Assembly: GCA_016287755.1 (NCBI GenBank)
Contig: JAEEWT010000003.1
Span: 124,001 to 188,000 of the forward strand
Length of the DNA: 64,000 bases
Direction of reading: 5' to 3'
Source of the DNA: Prevotella sp.
GTDB taxonomy: Bacteria > Bacteroidota > Bacteroidia > Bacteroidales > Bacteroidaceae
The notes under the pieces are model-generated. The model saw nothing but the letters and a program-made list of their open reading frames with translations, was not told the origin of the DNA and ran no database searches. Below, in pieces: positions 46,978-54,652 of this stretch (position 1 is the first letter of the stretch; each line of letters opens with the position of its first letter). Both the position numbers and the translations under genes were made by a program.

Positions 46978-47916
46978 ATGGCATATATAGGTGAACTGAT
47001 ATCAATAGGTGTAGCGTTCTCATGGACAGCTACGGCGTTGCTCAGTGAGTTTGGTTCCAAACGACTGGGCAACCTGACGCTGAATGTGCTGCGAATGGGA
47101 CTGGCACTGTTGTTTTCGCTGGTGCTGTTCGGTGTGGTTACAGGGAATCCCTTACCAGCTGGTGTTCCCGCTGATGCCTGTGGCTGGATGCTCTTGTCGG
47201 GATTGGTGGGCTATGTCATCGGCGATTACTGTCTTTTCCAGTGTTATATCCTCATCGGTTCGCGTTTCGGTCAGCTCTTTATGACCCTCGCTCCGCTTTC
47301 TGCCGCCTTGATGGCCTGGATAACACTGGGTCAGCAGATGAAACCCATGAGCATTGTGGCGATGCTGGTTACCCTCTTCGGTATTGGTATCTCTGTGTTA
47401 GGACGAGGTAATCACCACATGGTTTCCTTGAAACTACCCCTTAATGGTGTACTCTTCGCCATTGGTGCAGCCATGTGTCAGGGCATCGGCTTGGTGTTGA
47501 GCAAGATTGGTATGGACCATTACGATATGGCAGCCATGGCAAAGGCAGGTGTATCTGAGTGGCTAATACCCTTCAGCGCCAATTTCTACCGTTGTATTGC
47601 GGGCATCATCGGCTTCACGATATTGCTCTATTTCCGCGATGGAATCGGTCATTTACGTGAGGCCATGCACGACCAGAAGGGTCTTTCTGTTGCTATAGCC
47701 ACCACTATCTTCGGACCTTTCGTAGGCGTCGGCTTCTCATTGATGGCCGTTCAATACACCGCTGCAGGCATTGCCTCTACATTGATGGCCATGACGCCGA
47801 TTATTATTCTCCTGCCTTCGTATTGGCTTTTCCATGAGAAGATCACATGGAAAGCCGTTTTGGGTGCTTTCATCTCTGTGATTGGTGTCAGCTTATTCTT
47901 CTTTGGTGGTGAGTGA
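46978..47916 (+). CDS. EamA/DMT-family transporter, first of a pair
   Basis: 312 residues from the ATG at 46978 (MAYIGELISIGVAFSWTATA). About ten hydrophobic segments in two EamA-type halves; the second ends with IASTLMAMTPIIILLPSYWL and GAFISVIGVSLFFFGGE. Drug/metabolite transporters of this kind export amino acids or other small metabolites; the substrate is unknown. A second, diverged EamA gene follows 17 bp later, so the two are probably co-expressed. Confidence 0.88.
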   Translation: MAYIGELISIGVAFSWTATALLSEFGSKRLGNLTLNVLRMGLALLFSLVLFGVVTGNPLPAGVPADACGWMLLSGLVGYVIGDYCLFQCYILIGSRFGQLFMTLAPLSAALMAWITLGQQMKPMSIVAMLVTLFGIGISVLGRGNHHMVSLKLPLNGVLFAIGAAMCQGIGLVLSKIGMDHYDMAAMAKAGVSEWLIPFSANFYRCIAGIIGFTILLYFRDGIGHLREAMHDQKGLSVAIATTIFGPFVGVGFSLMAVQYTAAGIASTLMAMTPIIILLPSYWLFHEKITWKAVLGAFISVIGVSLFFFGGE

Positions 47917-47932
47917 ATCAGTGAAAAGACCG

Positions 47933-48811
47933 ATGGACGAGACAAGAAAAGGATTTCTTCAGTTGCACATGAGTGTGCTATTGGCAGGCTTTACCGGTTT
48001 GTTCGGACGACTGATTACGCTCAACGAGGTGGATATCGTATGGTATCGTATGCTCTTTACCAGTATGATACTACTGGTCTTTACGGGTCTGCCAAGGGTA
48101 GGGTGGCGTAAGTTCCTACAGCTCTGCGGTTGCGGAGCCCTGTTGGGATTCCATTGGATCCTGTTCTATGGCAGCATCAAGGCCTCGAATGTCTCCATCG
48201 GTGTGATTTGTTTCTCGCTCATCGGTTTCTTCACAGCCGTATTTGAACCGCTGTTGTTCAAGAAGCGTCTGTCGTGGCTTGAGCTTCTTTTCTCGTTGAT
48301 TACCGTGGCAGGTGTGCTATGTATCTTCTCGCTTGATGCCCGCTACCGTTATGGTATTGCCATCGGTATCGTTTCTTCAGCGGTTTGTGCCCTGTATGCC
48401 ATCTGTAACAAGAAGGTGAGTAAAGGCATTCGGAGTCGTACCGTACTGATGTATCAGATGTCAGGAGGTCTTTTGGCCGTATCGGTCATCATTCCCATCT
48501 ATCTCATCTTCTTCCCTTCATCGCAACCCGTCATGGTTGTCCCGGAAGGAGCGAACCTTTGGTTCATGCTCTGTCATTCGTTGTTCTGTACCGTTTGCAT
48601 GTATCTCTTGCAGATTCAAGCCTTGAAGCGCCTTTCGGCCTTTACCGTCAATCTTACCTATAATCTGGAGCCCTGCTACACCATTATCCTGGCTTTCCTT
48701 ATCTTTGGTGAAGGTCGTGAAATCAACTTCTCCTTCTACATCGGCATCACTTTGATTTTCCTCAGTGTTCTTCTTCAAACGAAACGGGTTTGGAAGAAGA
48801 AGATAAACTAA
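47933..48811 (+). CDS. EamA/DMT-family transporter, second of a pair
   Basis: 292 residues from the ATG at 47933 (MDETRKGFLQLHMSVLLAGF); a GTG at 47921 is an alternative. About ten hydrophobic segments in two EamA halves (WILFYGSIKASNVSIGVICF, FTVNLTYNLEPCYTIILAFL). A GREINFSFYIG loop precedes the last helix, which ends in a basic tail. The substrate is unknown. It is clearly diverged from its neighbour, so this is not a recent duplication. Confidence 0.88.
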   Translation: MDETRKGFLQLHMSVLLAGFTGLFGRLITLNEVDIVWYRMLFTSMILLVFTGLPRVGWRKFLQLCGCGALLGFHWILFYGSIKASNVSIGVICFSLIGFFTAVFEPLLFKKRLSWLELLFSLITVAGVLCIFSLDARYRYGIAIGIVSSAVCALYAICNKKVSKGIRSRTVLMYQMSGGLLAVSVIIPIYLIFFPSSQPVMVVPEGANLWFMLCHSLFCTVCMYLLQIQALKRLSAFTVNLTYNLEPCYTIILAFLIFGEGREINFSFYIGITLIFLSVLLQTKRVWKKKIN

Positions 48812-48828
48812 AGAATACTTTTCAAATC

Positions 48829-48890
48829 GGGTATAGGCGCACAATCGTTTGGGTATAGGCGCACGATCGTTTGCGTATAGGCAATCGATG
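48829..48890 (+). repeat. Locus C: 22-bp direct repeats
   Basis: A 22-bp unit starting GGGTATAGGCGCAC(A/G)ATCG occurs at 48829 and 48851 with one difference, and a degenerate third unit starts at 48873 (GCGTATAGGCAATCG). A core ACGATCGT is palindromic in the second unit. It shares the 22-bp period of arrays A, B and D but not their 7-3-7 dyad. Confidence 0.85.
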
Positions 48891-48986
48891 GAAAAGATGC
48901 TGTTTTCTCCCTTTATCAATGGCATTTTATACTGCAATACAATATTTCTTGACCTGTTATCTGACATATATATCATTCTTTTTTCG

Positions 48987-48994
48987 TATATTTG
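48987..48994 (+). promoter_or_regulatory. -7 element TATATTTG before array D and the GH30 gene
   Basis: TATATTTG places a likely start site near 49001, so the palindrome array that follows would lie inside the mRNA leader. Confidence 0.5.
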
Positions 48995-49008
48995 CAAACG
49001 TAATCATC

Positions 49009-49069
49009 ATTCCCATGCTGGGAATAAAAAGTTCCCATGCTGGGAATAAAATGTTCCCACGTTGGGAAT
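49009..49069. repeat. Array D: three 17-bp palindromes with 22-bp period
   Basis: Units start at 49009, 49031 and 49053: ATTCCCA-tgc-TGGGAAT, GTTCCCA-tgc-TGGGAAT and GTTCCCA-cgt-TGGGAAT. Same arms as array B, 20 kb away. It ends 25 bp before the GH30 start codon. Confidence 0.92.
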
Positions 49070-49093
49070 ATATAGAAACACGTAAAGAAAGAT

Positions 49094-51907
49094 ATGATGA
49101 AACAGAAAAGACGTTGGTTTCTTGCAGTCGTTTGCTGTGTGATGAACAGTGCTGTGTGGGCCCAGTCAAATGTGTTACAAGACACGCTGCGCTATGAGGT
49201 CAACCCGTTGCAGGTACGACAGCACTTCGATGGCTGGGGTGTCTCGTTGTGCTGGTGGGCAGGACAATGCGGCAAATGGGATGACGAGAAGATCGATGAG
49301 ATCGTCACCTGGCTCGTCAGTCCTGAAGGTCTTAACTATAATCATTTCCGCTATAACATCGGTGGAGGTGATGATCCCTTCAACCGTCATTGCACTCCCC
49401 ACCACATGGGGCGTGGAAAAGGGTTGCGGGCCGAGATGGAAGGATTCAAGGATTCCCTGGATGATGTTTACCATTGGGACAGAGATGCCGCCCAACGTAA
49501 GATAATGCTGAAGATTAAGGAGAAGCGGCCAGATGCCGTATTCGAGGCTTTCAGTAACTCTTGTCCTTACTACATGACCTATAGTGGCTGCGTAAGTGGT
49601 CATTCCGATGGGAATAAGGATAACCTCCGCCCGGAGTATTATGAGGCGTTTGCCCACTATCTGGTGGATGTATGCAAACATTACAAGGATACATACGGTA
49701 TTGAGTTCAAGACATTAGCACCTTTCAACGAGTCGGCTGCCAACTACTGGCACGCCAATGGCTCGCAAGAAGGCTGTCATTTCGACTACGAATCGCAAAT
49801 CAAGTTCATCCAGGTACTTGAGCCCATTCTGCGGAAATCGGGTTTGAACACTGTTATCTCTGCCGCCGATGAGACCAATGTGGGTCAGGCCATTGCAGGA
49901 CTGAACCGTTATGTCTCAGCAGGCATCGATCAATACATCGGTCAGTGGAACACCCATACCTATGGAGGAAACAACGAAGAGAGGATACGCTATGGTGAAC
50001 AGGCCCGCAAGACCGGTAAACACCTTTGGATGAGTGAAACAGGAGCAGGTGGTAATGGAATAGCAGGAAACCTCAGTCTGACACAACGCCTTTTCGACGA
50101 CATGCGATACATTCAGCCGGAGGCTTGGATAGACTGGCAATATATGGAAGAAGCCAACGATCAATGGTGTATCATCCGTGGTAGCTTTGCCAATCAGACA
50201 TACGCTAAGGTGAAGAACTACTATGTAAGACAGCAGTGTTCACGTTTCATCAAACCAGGTTATACCATCATCAACTCCGATTGCAGGCAGTCGTTGGCTG
50301 CCCTCAGCGCCCATCGTGACACATTAGTGGTGGTTGTTCTGAACCAAGGTAAGGAAAATACCCATGATATCGACCTTTCCTATTTCCCAAACTATATAAG
50401 TAGCATCAGCGCCTATCGTACTTCTGAAAACGAGAATCTTGCGGATGCAGATAACAGTGTCGCACTCAATGGGAGTCATCTCTTCGTCGATATGCCTTCT
50501 CAGAGTATTACTACGGTGGTGATTCACTTTGATGATACCCATGCCGTGACTGCAAAGATGGATAAGAGCCTGGTTAAAAAGACCGACGGGAAGCCAAGAC
50601 TTGTGGTGTGCACAGATATTGCCCCGGCAGATGTTGAGCCAGACGATATGGAGTCGATGGTCAGACTGATGTCCTATGCCGACCAGTTCGAGATTGAGGC
50701 TATTATCACCACGGTGGGATGGAACTGCGATCCCTATCCTGTTGAATGGGCGAAATATCTGCAGCGAGTGATTGATGCCTACCGAAAGGATGTACCGAAG
50801 CTGATGAAACGCTCAGGACAGCGCGTTTTTCTCTCATTAGAGAAAGAAAATGGAACGCAGCGCATTGGCTATTGGCCCAGTGCCGACTATCTCAAGAGTC
50901 GTGCCGTCATGGGTAGTGTACATGGTGGAATCAAGGTGATAGGCGAGGGCAATGATTCGCAAGGCAGCGACTTACTCATCCGTTTGGCCGATGAAGACGA
51001 CCCGCGACCGATCTATGTGGCAGCATGGGGTGGGGCGAACACTTTGGCCCAGGCTATCTGGCGGGTGAAGCAGACTCGTTCGCCAGAGGAACTGAAACGG
51101 TTCGTGCAGAAGTTCCGTGTCTATACCATTACCGATCAGGATATGCAGTACAATATGCGCATGAATCGTGCCTATAGCTCTCATCAATGGCTGCGACAAG
51201 TCTTTCCATACGACCTTCAGTTTGTTTGGGATGAGGGAACGTGGCAGGAACAATGCGAGTTAGGTAAGCAAAACTGGCCGCTGCATAAGAATCATATTCA
51301 GGGAAAAGGTGCCTTGGGAAAGGAGTACCCTGATTACAAATGGGGAGTGGAAGGAGATACACCCAGTTTCCTCTATGTTTTGCCTAACGGACTCAATGAT
51401 CCTGAAGATCCAAGACAGGCTGGTTGGGCGGGTTATCATGAACGCGGACTTTGTGCCGATTCGCTCACTACGGCCTGGACCAGTTGGCAGGAACCTGTTT
51501 ACAGTACTTCTGTTGCCTACAAGAGACGCTTCTACCCCGATGAAATCGCCGATTTTATGGCTCGCATGCAGTGGGCTGACGAAGGTAAAGGAAACAGAAA
51601 TCCACAGGTAATCGTAAACAACAGTAAAGGACTTCAGCCTCTTGTCATCCATGCGAAAGCAGGATCGACCATTCGTCTTAATGCCTCGAAATCGAAGGAT
51701 CCCGACGGAGATGCCCTTTCTTTCCATTGGTGGCAGCAACCTGAGATCGGGAAGACGAAAGTGGCAATCAATCCTTCTGATGGACCTAAAGTATCGATAC
51801 AGATTCCTGATTCCATCGGTGATACCATTCATCTCGTTTGTGAAGTACACGACAACGGACCATTCCATCTGGTGTCGTATCGTAGAATCATCATATATAT
51901 CGAATAG
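49094..51907 (+). CDS. GH30-type glycosidase fused to a Sde182/DUF1593 region
   Basis: 937 residues; two adjacent ATGs (49094, 49097), then a signal peptide (MKQKRRWFLAVVCCVMNSA). Residues about 27-480 look like a GH30 enzyme (FDGWGVSLCWWAGQCGKWDD, HFRYNIGGGDDPFNRHC). The acid/base is probably in FNESAANYWHANGSQEG and the nucleophile in WMSETGAGGNG; endo-beta-1,6-galactanase-like members look similar. Residues about 490-935 match the Sde182/DUF1593 nucleoside-hydrolase-like region plus its C-terminal beta domain (RLVVCTDIAPADVEPDDMES, YVAAWGGANTLAQAIW, LNASKSKDPDGDALSFHWWQ). The fusion is unusual as far as I know. No SusCD pair is nearby. Glycan target unknown. Confidence 0.82.
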   Translation: MMKQKRRWFLAVVCCVMNSAVWAQSNVLQDTLRYEVNPLQVRQHFDGWGVSLCWWAGQCGKWDDEKIDEIVTWLVSPEGLNYNHFRYNIGGGDDPFNRHCTPHHMGRGKGLRAEMEGFKDSLDDVYHWDRDAAQRKIMLKIKEKRPDAVFEAFSNSCPYYMTYSGCVSGHSDGNKDNLRPEYYEAFAHYLVDVCKHYKDTYGIEFKTLAPFNESAANYWHANGSQEGCHFDYESQIKFIQVLEPILRKSGLNTVISAADETNVGQAIAGLNRYVSAGIDQYIGQWNTHTYGGNNEERIRYGEQARKTGKHLWMSETGAGGNGIAGNLSLTQRLFDDMRYIQPEAWIDWQYMEEANDQWCIIRGSFANQTYAKVKNYYVRQQCSRFIKPGYTIINSDCRQSLAALSAHRDTLVVVVLNQGKENTHDIDLSYFPNYISSISAYRTSENENLADADNSVALNGSHLFVDMPSQSITTVVIHFDDTHAVTAKMDKSLVKKTDGKPRLVVCTDIAPADVEPDDMESMVRLMSYADQFEIEAIITTVGWNCDPYPVEWAKYLQRVIDAYRKDVPKLMKRSGQRVFLSLEKENGTQRIGYWPSADYLKSRAVMGSVHGGIKVIGEGNDSQGSDLLIRLADEDDPRPIYVAAWGGANTLAQAIWRVKQTRSPEELKRFVQKFRVYTITDQDMQYNMRMNRAYSSHQWLRQVFPYDLQFVWDEGTWQEQCELGKQNWPLHKNHIQGKGALGKEYPDYKWGVEGDTPSFLYVLPNGLNDPEDPRQAGWAGYHERGLCADSLTTAWTSWQEPVYSTSVAYKRRFYPDEIADFMARMQWADEGKGNRNPQVIVNNSKGLQPLVIHAKAGSTIRLNASKSKDPDGDALSFHWWQQPEIGKTKVAINPSDGPKVSIQIPDSIGDTIHLVCEVHDNGPFHLVSYRRIIIYIE

Positions 51908-51926
51908 ACAAAAGGAGAAAACAGTA

Positions 51927-52508
51927 ATGAACCAAGTCGATAAGGTGGAAGTCCACCCCTTTGAACCCTTCCTGCCTGAAGGAGCACAATTGCTGATGCT
52001 GGGCACTTTCCCTCCAGCAGAGAAACGGTGGTCGATGCCTTTCTTTTACCCGAACTTCACCAACGACATGTGGCGGATAGTGGGATATTGTTTCTTTGGC
52101 GATAAGCTGCATTTCGTGGAAGACGATGGGAGGCACTATCGGTTGGAGGAACTTAAAGCCTTTCTCACTTCCCATGGCATTGCCCTGTATGATACTTGCA
52201 CGCAAATTATCCGGACAAAGAACACAGCCAGCGACAAGGATTTGCAGGTGGTGCAGCAGACCGATATCAAAAGTATGCTCAGGCGTTTGCCGAAATGCAC
52301 AACCATCGTCACGGCGGGTCAGCTGGCCACTTCACTTTGCGCCCAGCAGATGGGCGTGGAGGAGCCTAAGGTAGGAACTTTTGTCGCCATCGACTTTGAA
52401 GGACGAGCGTTGCGACTATACCGTATGCCGAGTTCATCACGTGCATATCCGATGAGTATAGAGAAGAAGGCAGCGTTCTATCAGACGGTTTTCGACTCGT
52501 TAGTATGA
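51927..52508 (+). CDS. Uracil-DNA glycosylase family protein
   Basis: 193 residues from the ATG at 51927, preceded by AAAGGAGAAA, an SD-like stretch that is unusual for this group. It resembles the MUG/SMUG-like part of the UDG superfamily: LLMLGTFPPAEKRWSMPFFY at the active-site strand, GIALYDTCTQIIRTKNTASD, and the late LYRMPSSSRAYPMS loop. A repair role on mismatched or damaged bases is likely, but substrate range is not readable. It follows the GH30 gene by 19 bp, perhaps only by chance. Confidence 0.8.
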   Translation: MNQVDKVEVHPFEPFLPEGAQLLMLGTFPPAEKRWSMPFFYPNFTNDMWRIVGYCFFGDKLHFVEDDGRHYRLEELKAFLTSHGIALYDTCTQIIRTKNTASDKDLQVVQQTDIKSMLRRLPKCTTIVTAGQLATSLCAQQMGVEEPKVGTFVAIDFEGRALRLYRMPSSSRAYPMSIEKKAAFYQTVFDSLV

Positions 52509-52558
52509 TCCATGTGTATTTTCTTTGTTCTGATAAGTGAAATATGTAATAAAAGTTG

Positions 52559-52566
52559 TATCTTTG
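52559..52566 (+). promoter_or_regulatory. -7 element TATCTTTG before the GH97 gene
   Basis: TATCTTTG lies 25 bp before the ATG at 52592. No -33 box stands at normal spacing. Confidence 0.5.
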
Positions 52567-52591
52567 TCCCATCATTTAAAACCAAAAACCC

Positions 52592-54598
52592 ATGAGGAGA
52601 CTATTCGCTATTGCAGCGGCTTTACTGACAACCATCTCATTGATGGCAGAGACAAGAACCTGGCCTTCGTCGAACGGACGACTGGCACTGACAGTTAGTG
52701 ATGATGGTGGAATAGCCACCTACAGCGTAGAATATGATGGTGTACAAGTAATGGCACCGTCGCGCTTGGGCTTTGAGGCCGATTTCGGGGATTTCACAAA
52801 AGACCTGAAGATGGGCGACTCAAAGGTGGAGTTCAGGGATGTCACCTTTTATGCCATACCGCCGTATCTGAAGAAGTCGGAGATCAAGAAGAATGCAGAA
52901 CGCTTAACGGTAGAGTTTACAAATGCCAGAAAGCAGCTGATGAAGGTGGTGTTTCAGATAACCAACAATAGCGTGGCATACTGTTATGAGATTCCTCGTC
53001 CTGGCGAGAATCCAAAGTGTGCTGTTATCCGTAGAGAGGTTTCTTCATTCAACTTCCCCGAAGGCACCAGCACCTTCCTTTGTCCGCAGATTGGTCCTAT
53101 GACTGGCTGGGAGCGCACAAAGCCCAGCTACGAAGAGGATTATAAGGCAGATGCGCCGATGACCGATCGTTCGCGTTTCGGACAGGGATATACTTTCCCT
53201 TGTCTGTTCCGTGTGCCAGTGACTATTGATAGTAAAGGTGGAAAGAAAGGGAAGACAGCCGACACCTTCAATGCCTGGGTACTGGTTAGCGAGGTGGGCG
53301 TTGATGGTAGCTATGTGGGTTCACACTTGAGCGACTATCAGTCGGAAACGGGTTATACCATTGCCTTCCCGCAGGCCGGTGAAAACAATGGTAATGGAAC
53401 ACCGTTTGCGGGCATTCCTCTTCCTTATACCACTCCGTGGCGTACCATCGTTGTTGGTGCCTCCCTGAAACCGATTGTAGAGGATATGACGGGTATAGGA
53501 CTGGTGTCGGAGAAGTACAAAGCCTCACAGGAATACAAGCCGGGTCGATACACTTGGTCATGGCTCGTCTGGCAGGATGAATCCATTAACTACGACGATC
53601 AGGTGCAGTTCATCGATCTTGCAGCAGCCATGAACTTCGAATACTGTCTTGTGGATAACTGGTGGGATCAGCGTATCGGTCGTGACAGAATAGAGGAACT
53701 GTCGAAATATGCACAGTCGAAAGGTGTTTCACTGATGCTGTGGTATAACTCCAATGGTTATGAGAATGATGCCCCGCAGACGCCACGCGACTGTTTGTCA
53801 ACGGCTATTGCCCGCGACAAGGAGATGGCTTGGCTTCAGAAGATTGGCGTGAAGGGCATCAAGGTGGATTTCTTTGGTGGCGACAAGCAACCCACGATGC
53901 AGCTCTATGAGGACATCCTGTATGATGCAAACCGTTATGGTCTGCAGGTTATCTTCCACGGTTGCACCATGCCTCGTGGCTGGGAGCTGATGTATCCCAA
54001 CTATGTGGCCTCCGAAGCTGTGCTTGCTTCAGAGAATGTTTTCTTCTCTGAGGGCCATGCTAAGGGCGAGGCTTTTGAACTTTGTCTGCATCCCTTTATC
54101 CGTAATGCCGCAGGACCGATGGATTGGGGCGGCACCATCATGAACAAATACCTGTCGAGAGATAATAAGAGCAGGCATCGCCGATACACTACTGATATCT
54201 TTGAGATGGCTGTAGCCATTGTTACACAGACTCCCATACAGTGTATTGCCATCCAACCCAATAACCTGAAGGAACTGCCGCAGTTCGAGCTTGACTTCCT
54301 GAAGAAGGTTCCTACAACGTGGAACAACACCCGCTTCCTTGATGGCTATCCTGGAAAGTACGTGGTACTAGCTCGTCAGCATGGCGATAACTGGTATGTG
54401 GCTGGTCTGAATGCTGAGTCGCAGGCTAAGACACTGACCATTAAGATGCCTGAATGGAAAGGTAAGACCGTTAACTACTATGTGGACGATGCTCAGGAAG
54501 GTCCGCAACTGCGTCAGCTGAAGTTCGACAAGACGGGTCAGGCGAAGGCTACAATACAGCCTAATGGCGGTATCATCCTGACAGATATGGCACCTTAA
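52592..54598 (+). CDS. GH97-family glycoside hydrolase
   Basis: 668 residues with a signal peptide (MRRLFAIAAALLTTISLMA). An N-terminal beta-sandwich (WPSSNGRLALTVSDDGGIAT) is followed by a (beta/alpha)8 barrel (YTWSWLVWQDESINYDDQVQ, FEYCLVDNWWDQRIG, GIKVDFFGGDKQPTMQLYED, FHGCTMPRGWELMYPNY) and a small C-terminal beta-domain. GH97 includes inverting alpha-glucosidases (SusB) and retaining alpha-galactosidases. The Asp in KVDFFGGD is where I would expect the retaining nucleophile, so an alpha-galactosidase is possible; this needs alignment. It is not next to susC/susD genes. Confidence 0.88.
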   Translation: MRRLFAIAAALLTTISLMAETRTWPSSNGRLALTVSDDGGIATYSVEYDGVQVMAPSRLGFEADFGDFTKDLKMGDSKVEFRDVTFYAIPPYLKKSEIKKNAERLTVEFTNARKQLMKVVFQITNNSVAYCYEIPRPGENPKCAVIRREVSSFNFPEGTSTFLCPQIGPMTGWERTKPSYEEDYKADAPMTDRSRFGQGYTFPCLFRVPVTIDSKGGKKGKTADTFNAWVLVSEVGVDGSYVGSHLSDYQSETGYTIAFPQAGENNGNGTPFAGIPLPYTTPWRTIVVGASLKPIVEDMTGIGLVSEKYKASQEYKPGRYTWSWLVWQDESINYDDQVQFIDLAAAMNFEYCLVDNWWDQRIGRDRIEELSKYAQSKGVSLMLWYNSNGYENDAPQTPRDCLSTAIARDKEMAWLQKIGVKGIKVDFFGGDKQPTMQLYEDILYDANRYGLQVIFHGCTMPRGWELMYPNYVASEAVLASENVFFSEGHAKGEAFELCLHPFIRNAAGPMDWGGTIMNKYLSRDNKSRHRRYTTDIFEMAVAIVTQTPIQCIAIQPNNLKELPQFELDFLKKVPTTWNNTRFLDGYPGKYVVLARQHGDNWYVAGLNAESQAKTLTIKMPEWKGKTVNYYVDDAQEGPQLRQLKFDKTGQAKATIQPNGGIILTDMAP

Positions 54599-54652
54599 TA
54601 AGCGTTGGCAAACGAACCATCATAGCGAACTAAAAACTAAAAACCCGATAAC

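Noticed and set aside
51642..51926. N-terminal extension of the UDG-family gene
   Set aside because: It lies in another frame over the end of the GH30-DUF1593 gene; the ATG at 51927 has an SD-like stretch and starts the recognisable domain.
49094..54598. Polysaccharide utilisation locus
   Set aside because: GH30 and GH97 genes are present, but no SusC/SusD-like pair or hybrid two-component regulator lies in the window.
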